This document shows, in pieces, positions 17,182 to 26,604 of a stretch of DNA of 64,000 nucleotides; within the stretch, counting starts at the first letter, position 1; each line of letters begins with the position of its first letter. The notes below the pieces were generated by a model. That model was not told where the DNA came from. It did not search any database and saw nothing but the letters and a program-made list of their open reading frames with translations. Location of the stretch: assembly GCF_947500065.1 (NCBI RefSeq), contig NZ_CANMQT010000001.1, positions 1,178,001 to 1,242,000 on the forward strand, read 5' to 3'. Made by a program: the position numbers and the translations under genes. Source of the DNA: an uncultured Aquimarina sp. Its GTDB lineage: Bacteria; Bacteroidota; Bacteroidia; Flavobacteriales; Flavobacteriaceae.

Positions 17182-17415
17182 ATGTGGAAAGATTTTTTTG
17201 AAGCTATTGCATCTCTATTTGTAGACGTACTTTTTGCTCCTATGGATGCCCTTAGAGCTTTAGAGTTAGAGAGTTGGGGAGCTGCCAACATTGTAAACTG
17301 GTTGTTTATGCTTATTGGTTTTGTAGCCTTTTTCTATTGGATGAAAGAATTAAAGAAATTTAATGACAATAATGAAGAGGATAGGGATCCTAAAGCTCAT
17401 TCATTTTTGAATTAA
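17182..17415 (+). CDS. DUF6341 family small membrane protein
   Basis: A 77-residue protein with an amphipathic N-terminal helix (MWKDFFEAIASLFVDVLFAPMDALRALE), one membrane helix (about 38-55, NIVNWLFMLIGFVAFFYWM) and an acidic hydrophilic tail. It matches, from memory, the flavobacterial DUF6341 family; members have sometimes been mislabelled uracil phosphoribosyltransferase because of a neighbouring gene, and there is no enzymatic motif here. The gene is a single unit with its own promoter and a strong downstream terminator. Function unknown. Confidence 0.75.
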   Translation: MWKDFFEAIASLFVDVLFAPMDALRALELESWGAANIVNWLFMLIGFVAFFYWMKELKKFNDNNEEDRDPKAHSFLN

Positions 17416-17438
17416 TTTCTTATACCACTTACTATTAA

Positions 17439-17472
17439 AAAAAGCTCATTGTTTAATAACAATGAGCTTTTT
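17439..17472. terminator. Bidirectional terminator between DUF6341 and purD
   Basis: A perfect 15-bp stem (17439-17453 with 17458-17472) with a four-base TAAT loop. A-runs on one arm and T-runs on the other make it functional in both directions. It lies between the convergent ends of DUF6341 (plus) and purD (minus). Confidence 0.92.
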
Positions 17473-17492
17473 AGCTTTTCTATTTTAATTTT

Positions 17493-18764
17493 TTATAAAT
17501 CAAATCCAAGATCTTTTCTATAATACATTTTGTCAAAATGTAGTTTCTCAATGTTATGATAGGATTTTTTTAATGCTTTTCTAAAATCATCATCTAAAGA
17601 GGTGACTGCAATAACTCGTCCTCCATTGGTGACTACTTTGTTGTTATCAAGTCTGGTTCCTGCATGAAAGACTATAGAGTCCTTTATTTGTTCTATTCCT
17701 GTAATTTCCTTCCCTTTTTCGTATCCTTCAGGATATCCTCCGGAAACTGTCATTACTGTAGTAGCACTTCTAGGGTCTATTTCTATCTCTACTTGATCCA
17801 ATGTTTGGTCAGATACATGTTTGAATAAAGAAACTAAATCCGTTTTTACTCTTGGTAAAACAGCTTCTGTTTCTGGATCTCCCATTCTCACATTGTATTC
17901 TATTACTTTAGGGTCGTTTCCTACCTTAATCAATCCTATAAAAATAAAGCCTTTATACTCTATTTCTTCTTTTGCAAGGCCATCGACCGTTGGTTTAATA
18001 ATTTGTTCTTCAATCTTATTCATAAAGTCCTCATCTGCAAATGGAACTGGTGAAATTGCACCCATTCCTCCAGTATTAAGACCAATATCTCCTTCTCCAA
18101 TACGCTTATAGTCCTTTGCTGTTGGAAGCGTAACGTAATTCTTACCATCAGTCAATACGAAAACACTTAATTCGATCCCATCTAAAAACTCTTCAATAAC
18201 AACTTTTTCACTAGCAGCACCAAATTTTTTATTTGTAAGCATATTTTCGAGCTCTGTTTTGGCCTCATCAATATCCTTAAGAATCAGTACTCCTTTTCCG
18301 GCAGCAAGGCCATCCGCTTTTAAAACATATGGTGAGTTTAGCGTTTCTAAAAATTGTTTCCCTTCATTAACGGTACTTGCTGTAAAGCTTTGATATGCTG
18401 CGGTAGGGATATTGTGTCTAAATAAAAACTCTTTTGCATACTCTTTACTTCCTTCCAACTTTGCTCCTTCTTGCGATGGACCGATAACCGATACGTTTTT
18501 GAGCTCATTATCTTTTGAGAAAAAATCAGTTATTCCCTGAACTAATGGGTCTTCAGGCCCTACTACAACCATTTCTATCTTTTCTTTTAAAACAAGATCC
18601 TTTATTGCTTTAAAATCTGTTACCGATATCGCTACATTTGTAGCGATCTCTGAGGTTCCTGCATTTCCCGGCGCAACAAATAATTTTTCGCATAAGTTGC
18701 TTTGGGCAATCTGATAACCGAATGTGTGCTCTCTTCCTCCAGATCCTAGTACTAAAATATTCAT
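17493..18764 (-). CDS. purD: Phosphoribosylamine-glycine ligase (GAR synthetase)
   Basis: Second step of purine synthesis: ATP-dependent joining of glycine to 5-phosphoribosylamine. The 423-residue protein has the family opening MNILVLGSGGREHTFGYQI, the ATP-grasp domain with PYVLKADGLAAGKGVLI (about 144-160), the signature RMGDPETEAVLPR (about 292-304) and the C-terminal domain with TVMTVSGGYP. Length is normal. It is a single-gene unit here, with a TATTTTTG -7 element upstream and a bidirectional terminator downstream, and no other purine gene nearby. Confidence 0.97.
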   Translation of the reverse strand: MNILVLGSGGREHTFGYQIAQSNLCEKLFVAPGNAGTSEIATNVAISVTDFKAIKDLVLKEKIEMVVVGPEDPLVQGITDFFSKDNELKNVSVIGPSQEGAKLEGSKEYAKEFLFRHNIPTAAYQSFTASTVNEGKQFLETLNSPYVLKADGLAAGKGVLILKDIDEAKTELENMLTNKKFGAASEKVVIEEFLDGIELSVFVLTDGKNYVTLPTAKDYKRIGEGDIGLNTGGMGAISPVPFADEDFMNKIEEQIIKPTVDGLAKEEIEYKGFIFIGLIKVGNDPKVIEYNVRMGDPETEAVLPRVKTDLVSLFKHVSDQTLDQVEIEIDPRSATTVMTVSGGYPEGYEKGKEITGIEQIKDSIVFHAGTRLDNNKVVTNGGRVIAVTSLDDDFRKALKKSYHNIEKLHFDKMYYRKDLGFDL

Positions 18765-18800
18765 ATTTAATGGTTGTTTGATGGCTAACTTTTATGTGTT

Positions 18801-18808
18801 CAAAAATA
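18801..18808 (-). promoter_or_regulatory. -7 element for purD
   Basis: Minus-strand TATTTTTG matches TAnnTTTG and lies 37-44 bases before the purD ATG, a normal distance. It separates purD from the polysaccharide genes upstream. Confidence 0.55.
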
Positions 18809-18858
18809 CTTCTTTCCCTTTTTTCTTACTAATAATTTTTATGCCGATTTTGTGTATT

Positions 18859-20163
18859 TTATGAAGTAGGAATATTACGGATAATTCTACTACTCAAAAT
18901 ACTTCTCTTTTTGAGTAGCAATGGCATTATAATAGAGAAAAATACAATTCCATTAAATCTCACTAACATGGATTCGAATACCAGTGATACAAAAAGAATT
19001 AAGAAAACTGAAAATTCATTCCCACTTCTCTTCATGCGTATCGCCAATAAAATAAAAATACTAACTAAAATTCCTAATCCCAAGACTCCTGTCTGAAGTA
19101 ATGTCTGAAGAAATTGATTATGTGCATTATACTTATTTTCAAAGTTATAAGTATATCCTAACTCTTTATATTTTTTTATCAAAACATCATTAGCATCTCC
19201 AATCCCATACCCTAATAGCGGTGCCTCTTCAATTAACTTAATGCTAGCATCCCAAGATAATAATCTTGCCTTTTCTGAAGTAGAATTAGCGTATTCTATG
19301 GTATTCCCAATATCTTTAACTTTAGAGTAAAAATCCAATACACGTGGATTGTTAAGAAACACTATAATTCCTAAAAGAAACATAATGAACATTGTATGTT
19401 TTCTACTCTTATTAGAAATATTAAAAATCAATATCAATGACATGATTATTAATATCATATAAGCTGCAATGGATGCCAATAAAAACAGATATAAAAATAG
19501 AATGACAACAACGCATGTTCGTAATCTTGTATCTAAGTTATTTTTCAAATAATAACTTAGCACTAATAGTATATAAAGAGAAAGATAACTGGGATTGATT
19601 AGTTTAGAGAACTCATCACCTATAAAGTAATTCCATCCATGCATAAGCGCATTAAAAAAGGTAGTAAGATCATCAATAGAAACCTCTAGAGAAAACCCTC
19701 CTTTTATCATAGATATCGAATTATATACGGCAATCGAAAAGTTTACAAAAAACGAGATTATCAATCCAAAAAGTAAAAAATCAAACAACTTCTTTACTGT
19801 AGAAGCATCTTCTTTAACAAAAAGAAAGATCAATGGAAACAAAAATAGAGACAAAGAACGCTGTAGTATGTTTAATCCATCAGAAATATTATCTGTATAA
19901 AATAAACTAAGCAACATTATTATAAAATACAAAGGAAACAGTAGCACTGTTTTATTATCTAAAACAAATTTCTTTCTAGACTTAAAAACATTTACAATTC
20001 CAAGAATGATCGAAATAATAAAAAAAGGAGTTGGGAGATTAATCCCCAAAGGCAATAATAGAAAAGCGATATAAAGACTATTCCAGAAAATGGTTAGTAC
20101 CAAATCATCATCATGTTTATAAAACACTTCGGAAAGTTCAGTTATTTTTTTGCTTAATCTCAC
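18859..20163 (-). CDS. O-antigen ligase/polymerase (Wzy_C) family membrane protein
   Basis: A 434-residue protein with about ten to twelve membrane helices. The large periplasmic loop carries the Wzy_C signature LLGYGIGDANDVL ending in KYNAHNQFLQTLLQTGVLGLG (about 335-385), shared by O-antigen polymerases and WaaL-type ligases. It either polymerises repeat units or joins glycan to an acceptor; sequence alone does not separate the two. It starts at a GTG (20163). It is the last gene of the polysaccharide run, 66 bases after an initiating transferase, and one of four Wzy_C-type proteins in the locus. Confidence 0.88.
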   Translation of the reverse strand: MRLSKKITELSEVFYKHDDDLVLTIFWNSLYIAFLLLPLGINLPTPFFIISIILGIVNVFKSRKKFVLDNKTVLLFPLYFIIMLLSLFYTDNISDGLNILQRSLSLFLFPLIFLFVKEDASTVKKLFDFLLFGLIISFFVNFSIAVYNSISMIKGGFSLEVSIDDLTTFFNALMHGWNYFIGDEFSKLINPSYLSLYILLVLSYYLKNNLDTRLRTCVVVILFLYLFLLASIAAYMILIIMSLILIFNISNKSRKHTMFIMFLLGIIVFLNNPRVLDFYSKVKDIGNTIEYANSTSEKARLLSWDASIKLIEEAPLLGYGIGDANDVLIKKYKELGYTYNFENKYNAHNQFLQTLLQTGVLGLGILVSIFILLAIRMKRSGNEFSVFLILFVSLVFESMLVRFNGIVFFSIIMPLLLKKRSILSSRIIRNIPTS

Positions 20164-20229
20164 CTTTTCTAATTATAGTGATATGTAGTGTAGTATTAAA
20201 GGCTGATATCCTTTAAAAACTGAATCTCA

Positions 20230-21582
20230 CTAATATGCTTTTTCCTGCCCTTTAATGACATTAATTATTGTGTCAATTATAATTTTTGAATCCAACAATA
20301 GAGACCAATTTTCTATATAAAAAATGTCATATTTAATACGATTTACGATATCTTCATCATTTTCCACCTCTCCTCTATATCCTTTTACCTGAGCCATTCC
20401 TGTTATTCCTGGTTTCACAGAATGACGGAAAACAAAATTATATTTGTCAATTCTTTTTCCATAATCCTTAGTATATGAAATCATGTGTGGCCTAGGACCA
20501 ACTACAGACATATCTCCAAAAAACACATTAAAAAACTGTGGCAATTCATCTATACTTGTTCTTCTAATAAACCGACCTATTTTAGTAACTCTATGATCTT
20601 CTTTTTTGACCTGTACAAGATCCGAAAAATTCTCATCTCTCATAGACCTAAATTTATAACATACAAACTCTTTATAATTGATTCCATTTCGTCTATGACT
20701 ATAAATTAATGGCCCTCTAGATTCCAGTTTTATCAGGATGTATAGTAATGGAATTAACCAGGAAAGTATTAGGATAATAACTAACAAAGAAAAAACAATA
20801 TCAAATCCCCTCTTAATTGCCCTGTTAAGAGCACTATTTAATGATACTTCTGGAATCGATAGTACTGGTAAATATTCGTAATAATTAGTTTTGAGTCGTT
20901 TTGAAAAAATACGTTGTGAGCTAGGTATAAATTTAAGAACACTATAATTCTGATCCGCATATTTCACGTATTCATTTATAACTTCATCCGAAATTTCATC
21001 TATCGAACAATATATTTCATCTACATCTTCTTTCTCCAAAAACTCAAAACTATCTTTGATTTTCAGGGTAAGTTTATCAGAAAACACCTCTAACACTTGA
21101 TATCCTAAGTCTTTTCTTTTTTCGAAAAAAGTTTTAAGTTGTTGTGCACTTTTATTGTTTCCAATAATAATTACTCTTCTGTTGTTTCCACCCAAATACG
21201 ATCGATATCTTCTAAGTGCGTAATATGTAATAACCTTAACAACTCCAACGGACGAAATCGTGATTATAATAAAGTAAAAAGTGTCCTTTACCGAAAAGAA
21301 GTTTATTTTAAGTAATCCAAAATAGGCATATAGAAGTATAAGAATTAGTAACCCTTGTCTAATTAAAAGAGAAACAATTGTAATTACTTTAGTAAATCTA
21401 TATACTTCGTAAAAATTCAGCAAATATGCAGAGATCAACCAAACAACTGACAAAAACGCATAAAGTTGATTAGATACAATATCATTCAGAATGTAGTAAG
21501 AAGACCCTAATAAGATAACCAGATCAATTACAATAAGTATTGGTCTAATTAAATATGAATATCCTCCTCTTTTGTGATGCAT
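20230..21582 (-). CDS. Exopolysaccharide initiating sugar-1-phosphate transferase (WbaP/WcaJ type), paralogue 2
   Basis: A 450-residue polyprenyl-phosphate glycosylphosphotransferase that loads the first sugar onto undecaprenyl phosphate at the inner membrane. Four N-terminal helices (about 12-115) precede a CoA-binding-like domain (about 135-230). The catalytic domain (about 258-450) has KRGFDIVFSLL, FVCYKFRSMR, TSIDELPQFFNVFFGDMSVVGPRP and KPGITGMAQVKGYRGE. Length and layout match the WcaJ group. It is a clear paralogue of the protein encoded at 24058-25398, with the same ending (KG..KAY). The UDP-xylose synthase gene lies 6 bases upstream. Confidence 0.94.
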   Translation of the reverse strand: MHHKRGGYSYLIRPILIVIDLVILLGSSYYILNDIVSNQLYAFLSVVWLISAYLLNFYEVYRFTKVITIVSLLIRQGLLILILLYAYFGLLKINFFSVKDTFYFIIITISSVGVVKVITYYALRRYRSYLGGNNRRVIIIGNNKSAQQLKTFFEKRKDLGYQVLEVFSDKLTLKIKDSFEFLEKEDVDEIYCSIDEISDEVINEYVKYADQNYSVLKFIPSSQRIFSKRLKTNYYEYLPVLSIPEVSLNSALNRAIKRGFDIVFSLLVIILILSWLIPLLYILIKLESRGPLIYSHRRNGINYKEFVCYKFRSMRDENFSDLVQVKKEDHRVTKIGRFIRRTSIDELPQFFNVFFGDMSVVGPRPHMISYTKDYGKRIDKYNFVFRHSVKPGITGMAQVKGYRGEVENDEDIVNRIKYDIFYIENWSLLLDSKIIIDTIINVIKGQEKAY

Positions 21583-21588
21583 CCTATA

Positions 21589-22569
21589 TTAAGAATAAGA
21601 TGAAAAATCTTTGTGTTCACTTCTATATAACTCTTCGTGAGATAAACCTTTAAAATATTCTAAAGTTCTTTTCATTCCTTCTGATCTATCAATTTGTGGT
21701 TGCCATTTCAAAATCTCTTTAGCTCGAGAAATATCCGGTTGTCTTTGTAAAGGATCATTAACCGGAAGCGGTTTATAAATTACTTTTTGCTCCGTTCCTG
21801 TTAATCTTATAATCTCCTCGGCAAAGTCTTTGATTGTAATTTCATTAGGGTTACCAATATTAACTGGATATACATAATCACTAAATAATAATCTATAAAT
21901 CCCTTCTATTAAATCATCCACATAACAAAAAGATCGTGTCTGTAAACCTTCCCCAAAAACGGTAAGATCTTCTCCTCTTAATGCCTGTCCAATAAAAGCA
22001 GGAACTACTCTTCCGTCATTCAATCGCATTCTAGGGCCATATGTATTAAAAATACGAACAATTCTGGTTTCTACCTTATGATAGGTATGATACGCCATCG
22101 TTATGGATTCCTGAAATCGTTTTGCTTCATCATAGACACCACGAGGTCCTATAGTATTCACATTACCATAATAATCTTCCGTTTGTGGATGAACCAAAGG
22201 GTCACCATATACTTCACTTGTTGAGGCTATTAGTATCCTTGCATTCTTTTCTTTTGCTAGACCTAAAAGGTTATGTGTTCCTAATGATCCAACTTTTAAA
22301 GTTTGAATAGGAATTTTGAGATAGTCGATAGGGCTTGCAGGAGAGGCAAAATGTAAAATATAGTCTAAGTTACCTGGAACATGAATAAATTTTGAAACAT
22401 CGTGATTATAGAATTCAAAGTTTTTCAACTTAAACAGGTGTTCAATATTCTTCAAGTCTCCTGTAATCAGGTTATCCATTCCGATAACGTGATACCCTTC
22501 ATTAATGAACCGATCACAAAGATGTGATCCTAAAAAACCTGCTGCTCCAGTAATTAAAACTTTCTTCAT
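21589..22569 (-). CDS. UDP-glucuronate decarboxylase (UDP-xylose synthase)
   Basis: Short-chain dehydrogenase-type sugar-nucleotide enzyme, 326 residues. The NAD-binding motif [13 protein letters not shown] (8-20) and catalytic residues Thr117/Ser118/Glu119 with Tyr146 and Lys150 (YDEAK) are intact. The segment [26 protein letters not shown] (73-98) is characteristic of UDP-glucuronate decarboxylases (UXS), which make UDP-xylose and release CO2. Its substrate is made by Ugd, encoded one base upstream, so the two genes form a complete UDP-glucose to UDP-xylose route. Confidence 0.93.
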   Translation of the reverse strand: MKKVLITGAAGFLGSHLCDRFINEGYHVIGMDNLITGDLKNIEHLFKLKNFEFYNHDVSKFIHVPGNLDYILHFASPASPIDYLKIPIQTLKVGSLGTHNLLGLAKEKNARILIASTSEVYGDPLVHPQTEDYYGNVNTIGPRGVYDEAKRFQESITMAYHTYHKVETRIVRIFNTYGPRMRLNDGRVVPAFIGQALRGEDLTVFGEGLQTRSFCYVDDLIEGIYRLLFSDYVYPVNIGNPNEITIKDFAEEIIRLTGTEQKVIYKPLPVNDPLQRQPDISRAKEILKWQPQIDRSEGMKRTLEYFKGLSHEELYRSEHKDFSSYS

Positions 22570-22570
22570 T

Positions 22571-23884
22571 TTATAATTTTATATCCTTTCTTCCTATAGA
22601 AAAATAAGAGATTTCTTCTTTTTCCATATCCTTAAGATCGTATAAGTTTCTTCCGTCAAAAATAACTGGATTTATAAGATCATTCTTTATTTTTTCAAAA
22701 TCCGGTGTTCTAAAAATACTCCATTCTGTACAAATGATCAAAGCATCTGATCCTTTCAAAGTTTCATACATTGATTCAGAAAAGGTGATTTTATCTCCAT
22801 ATTTCTTTGATACATTTTCCATTGCTTCTGGATCAAAAGCTTTTATCTCTGCACCTTTGCTTAATAAACTATCAATTATATCTAGTGCAGGTGCTTCTCG
22901 GATATCATCCGTTTCTGGCTTAAAGGCTAATCCCCAAATTGCGAAAGTCTTTCCTCTAAGATCATTGTTAAAATACTTTGTAATCTTCGGAATTAATACA
23001 ACTTTTTGATCTTGATTTACTGCGATTACAGATTCTAAAATTTTAAAATCATAATTGTCATCTTTTCCTGATTTATGTAATGCTTTAACATCCTTAGGAA
23101 AACAAGAACCTCCATATCCAATTCCTGGAAACAAAAAGCGTTTTCCGATCCTAGAATCTGTACCCATTCCTATTCGTACCTTATCTACATCTGCTCCTAC
23201 TTTTTCGCAATAATTTGCGATCTCATTCATAAAAGTAATCTTAGTAGCTAAAAATGAATTGGCTGCATATTTAGTTAGTTCAGCAGATTTTTCGTCCATT
23301 ATAAGTATCGGATTACCCGATCTAACATAGGGCTTATATAGCTTTTGCATAAGCGCTGTGGCTCTCTCCGAAGAAGATCCTACAACTATTCGTTCTGGCT
23401 TCAGAAAATCATCTACTGCAAATCCTTCTCTCAAAAATTCCGGATTAGAAACCACATCAAAATCACATTGAGCATTCTTTGCAATAGCCGATTGAACTTT
23501 TTCCGCCGTCCCAACAGGTACTGTGCTCTTATCCACAATGACCTTATAGTCAGAAATAATTTTACCTATTTGATCCGAAACTCCTAAAACATACGAAAGA
23601 TCCGCAGAACCATCTTCGTCCTCAGGAGTTGGTAAGGCCAAAAAGATAATTTCTCCATGATTTAAACCCTCTTCTAGTGAAGTCGTGAACTGTAATCTAC
23701 TCGCTTTAATATTTCTTTCAAACAATACATCCAAATGAGGCTCGTAGATAGGAACTTCACCGTTACGCATTTTTTGTACTTTTTGTTCATCTATATCTAC
23801 ACAAACTACTTCATTTCCTGTCTCCGCCAAACACGTTCCTGTAACTAATCCAACATAGCCTGTACCTATTACTGATATCTTCAT
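22571..23884 (-). CDS. ugd: UDP-glucose 6-dehydrogenase
   Basis: Makes UDP-glucuronic acid in two NAD-dependent oxidations. The 437-residue protein has the N-terminal NAD-binding motif [15 protein letters not shown] (7-21), the conserved central domain with [22 protein letters not shown] and the catalytic cysteine Cys261 in [10 protein letters not shown]. The C-terminal UDP-binding domain has [20 protein letters not shown]. All catalytic features are present. It is directly followed by UDP-xylose synthase and flanked by the two paralogous initiating transferases. A TATTTTTG -7 element 125-132 bases upstream suggests its own promoter. Confidence 0.97.
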   Translation of the reverse strand: MKISVIGTGYVGLVTGTCLAETGNEVVCVDIDEQKVQKMRNGEVPIYEPHLDVLFERNIKASRLQFTTSLEEGLNHGEIIFLALPTPEDEDGSADLSYVLGVSDQIGKIISDYKVIVDKSTVPVGTAEKVQSAIAKNAQCDFDVVSNPEFLREGFAVDDFLKPERIVVGSSSERATALMQKLYKPYVRSGNPILIMDEKSAELTKYAANSFLATKITFMNEIANYCEKVGADVDKVRIGMGTDSRIGKRFLFPGIGYGGSCFPKDVKALHKSGKDDNYDFKILESVIAVNQDQKVVLIPKITKYFNNDLRGKTFAIWGLAFKPETDDIREAPALDIIDSLLSKGAEIKAFDPEAMENVSKKYGDKITFSESMYETLKGSDALIICTEWSIFRTPDFEKIKNDLINPVIFDGRNLYDLKDMEKEEISYFSIGRKDIKL

Positions 23885-24008
23885 TTATTTTTAGCAATTA
23901 ATTTAAAAGCTCCATGTAACCTTAACCTATTAAAAAATCATCTTTTTTATCAAGAGAATCTTTTTAGCCTGTTAGATTTCGTTTCTAGTAATTATCTATA
24001 TCCTGTGA

Positions 24009-24016
24009 CAAAAATA
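24009..24016 (-). promoter_or_regulatory. Candidate internal promoter (-7 element) upstream of ugd
   Basis: Minus-strand TATTTTTG matches TAnnTTTG. It lies in the 173-base gap between ugd and the upstream initiating transferase and predicts a leader of about 120 bases. This gap is large for the locus, which supports a separate unit ugd-uxs-PGT2-Wzy. Confidence 0.5.
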
Positions 24017-24057
24017 TACTAATTCGTGCTTTTGGCATTAGAATTTTACTGTAAAAA

Positions 24058-25398
24058 TCAATAAGCGTTTTTATCTCCTTTAAAAATATTAAAAGTTGTT
24101 TGAACAATTATATAAATATCCAATAACATGGACCAGTTTTCGATATAGAAAATATCATATTTTGTTCTGTTTATAATATCTTCATTACTTTCTATTCCTC
24201 CTCTATAACCTCTTACTTGAGCTAATCCGGTTATTCCAGGTTTTACAAAATGTCGAACCATATATTTAGATATCTTGGTGCCGTATAATTCATTTTGTTT
24301 CCATAAATGAGGTCTTGGCCCAACCACAGACATATCTCCTAATAAAACATTTAAGAATTGAGGTAATTCGTCAATACTTGTTCGTCTTATAAACTTACCA
24401 ACGCTTGTTATACGAGGATCATTTCTGCTAGCAGAATCTTCGGATCTAGCATTTATTCTCATAGACCTAAATTTATAGCAGAAAAAAGCTTTTTCCTTAA
24501 TTCCCGGTCTGCTTTGTTTAAAAAAAATAGGACCCTTACTTTCTATTTTTATAATTAATCCTAGAATAGGAATCAACCAAGAAAGGATGCATAGTAAGAC
24601 AAATAATGCTATAATAACATCAAATGTTCTTTTACCCCAACTTTTTAAAGAATCATCTAAAGGAATATCTCTTAATGATAGTATAGGTATTAAGTCATAG
24701 TAATTTAGATATAGATTTTTAGAAAATAATTCTTTATTATCAGGAATAAATTTGAGGGATTTCATGTGAATATCACAGAATTCCATATATTTTTTAACCT
24801 GATCATCATCTAACTCGTTAACAGAACAATATACCTCATCTATACCTTCGTCTAGAATATATTCAAAACTCTGAGCAAGATCTCCTTGTCTATTTTTTAC
24901 TGATTTATTAGTAAAAAAACCTTTAAACCTATATCCGTAGCCTGGCATATTATCAAAGAAATTGATCAACTTATTGGTCAAATCATTTGATCCTATAACT
25001 ACTACTTGTCTATAGTTACTTCCAGTAATTATTCTATATTTTTTGAATATTTCATACAAGAAAATTCTCCAAACATTTAATACTACAAAAAGCCACAAAA
25101 AGTATCTTAAAATGTTCCACCAATATATATCTGAACCTGTTATATATAGATAAGCAAATATCAAAAGTACTAAAACAATAATCTGTTTAGATAACAATGC
25201 AATAATTTCAATGATTTTTGTGAATCGGTATACTTTATAAAAAGACAAGAAAATGGATAACACTATCCAAAAGAAAATAAAAAAACCCAAATCAACCACA
25301 TTGGTAGTTAAAAACATAGTAGATAGAGCGTATATTATTAATAAATCAATAGCATACAATAATGGTCTAATATATTTAGAATATCTATTATTATTCAT
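24058..25398 (-). CDS. Exopolysaccharide initiating sugar-1-phosphate transferase (WbaP/WcaJ type), paralogue 1
   Basis: A 446-residue polyprenyl-phosphate glycosylphosphotransferase with N-terminal membrane helices (about 10-110), a middle nucleotide-binding-like domain and the catalytic C-terminal domain: KRTFDVIIALFVLL, FFCYKFRSMR, TSIDELPQFLNVLLGDMSVVGPRP, KPGITGLAQVRGYRGG. It shares these blocks and the overall layout with the protein at 20230-21582. The pair flanks ugd and uxs, which suggests a duplication; they may load different sugars or serve different glycans. The first sugar cannot be read from sequence. Confidence 0.94.
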   Translation of the reverse strand: MNNNRYSKYIRPLLYAIDLLIIYALSTMFLTTNVVDLGFFIFFWIVLSIFLSFYKVYRFTKIIEIIALLSKQIIVLVLLIFAYLYITGSDIYWWNILRYFLWLFVVLNVWRIFLYEIFKKYRIITGSNYRQVVVIGSNDLTNKLINFFDNMPGYGYRFKGFFTNKSVKNRQGDLAQSFEYILDEGIDEVYCSVNELDDDQVKKYMEFCDIHMKSLKFIPDNKELFSKNLYLNYYDLIPILSLRDIPLDDSLKSWGKRTFDVIIALFVLLCILSWLIPILGLIIKIESKGPIFFKQSRPGIKEKAFFCYKFRSMRINARSEDSASRNDPRITSVGKFIRRTSIDELPQFLNVLLGDMSVVGPRPHLWKQNELYGTKISKYMVRHFVKPGITGLAQVRGYRGGIESNEDIINRTKYDIFYIENWSMLLDIYIIVQTTFNIFKGDKNAY

Positions 25399-25467
25399 AA
25401 AGTACTTGGGTACGCTATTTAGTATTATAATTCGAACGAAGTAAAAATAGATAGAATTATATTATTC

Positions 25468-26604
25468 CTAACTATTGTCTGTATATTTTTGATAAATGCC
25501 TTCGATAATACCAATATTATTGTTTAAATCAAAGTTCTCTTCAAATAGTTTCAAAGAATTATGTTCCATTGTAAGTCTTAAATTTTGATCTTTATATAGT
25601 TTTAACACTTTTTCGGACATATCTACTACATTCTCATTCTCAATTACGTACCCATTGTGTCCATCAATCACTAAATCTCTATTACCATCACAATCAGTTA
25701 CAACACAGGATTTTGCCAAAGCCAAGCTTTCTATAATAGAATATGGCAGACCTTCATATCTTGCAGTAGAAATATATAGCTTAGCATTCGAAATTATTTT
25801 AAAGATTTCTTCTCTATCTATCCACTTTACCAATGTAATATTGGTACTCAAATTATACGTTTCTATAAGTTTTTTAACACTTTCTAAATTAGGGTAATAC
25901 TCACCAACTCCCATTAAAACCAAATGTATTGATGGTATTTCCTTTTTCATTTCTCTTATAACTTCCACCATCATTTCGATATTCTTTTGAAAAGATGGAC
26001 GACCAACGGTACAAATGTAATCTGATGGCCAACTTATAGGGTACTTAATTTCTTCTTCGTTTTTTGATATCGGAGATATTGAATTGTTAAACAATTCTGC
26101 ATTAGATTTAGTATAACCAACTTCTTTAATCCCTCTTTCAAACTCAGATAAAGACGATGCTACCAGTGTAGAATTAATTCTTTTCAATATTCTTTCAATA
26201 AACAAAAACACACTTCTTTTAAATCTATTACTAGTACTTAAATATGAATATGCCTGTGGTGTATGAAGCACTTGAACAGGATACCCCATCGATGCAACCC
26301 TAGCGATCAAACCTCCTTTAGCACTATGTGCATGAATAATATCTGGCTTTTCTCTTTTAAGAATCTTTATTGTTTTAAAAATAGAGCGAATATCATTAAC
26401 GATACTAATATCTCTTAGAATTGGTAATTTATATTCTCTTACTTGATTAGAATCGTTGTCTACATATGGTTTTGAAGTATCCTCTTGTCCATGAATTACA
26501 AAATGATCAAATTTTTCAGTATTTGTATTTTTTAAAATTAACCTTAATGAAACATCAACTCCTCCAATAGAATTCAATACATGCCCTACTTTTACTCTAC
26601 CCAT
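25468..26604 (-). CDS. Glycosyltransferase family 4 (GT-B)
   Basis: A 378-residue cytoplasmic GT4 enzyme. The N-terminal acceptor domain has GHVLNSIGGVDVSLRLIL and IIHAHSAKGGLIARVASMGYPV. The C-terminal donor domain has TVGRPSFQKNIEMMVEV and the E-x7-E region EGLPYSIIESLALAKSCVVTDCDGNRDLV. It retains the inverting/retaining GT-B hallmarks of sugar transfer onto a lipid-linked glycan. The donor is unknown. The gene starts directly next to the upstream Wzy-like gene, with no gap. Confidence 0.9.
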   Translation of the reverse strand: MGRVKVGHVLNSIGGVDVSLRLILKNTNTEKFDHFVIHGQEDTSKPYVDNDSNQVREYKLPILRDISIVNDIRSIFKTIKILKREKPDIIHAHSAKGGLIARVASMGYPVQVLHTPQAYSYLSTSNRFKRSVFLFIERILKRINSTLVASSLSEFERGIKEVGYTKSNAELFNNSISPISKNEEEIKYPISWPSDYICTVGRPSFQKNIEMMVEVIREMKKEIPSIHLVLMGVGEYYPNLESVKKLIETYNLSTNITLVKWIDREEIFKIISNAKLYISTARYEGLPYSIIESLALAKSCVVTDCDGNRDLVIDGHNGYVIENENVVDMSEKVLKLYKDQNLRLTMEHNSLKLFEENFDLNNNIGIIEGIYQKYTDNS

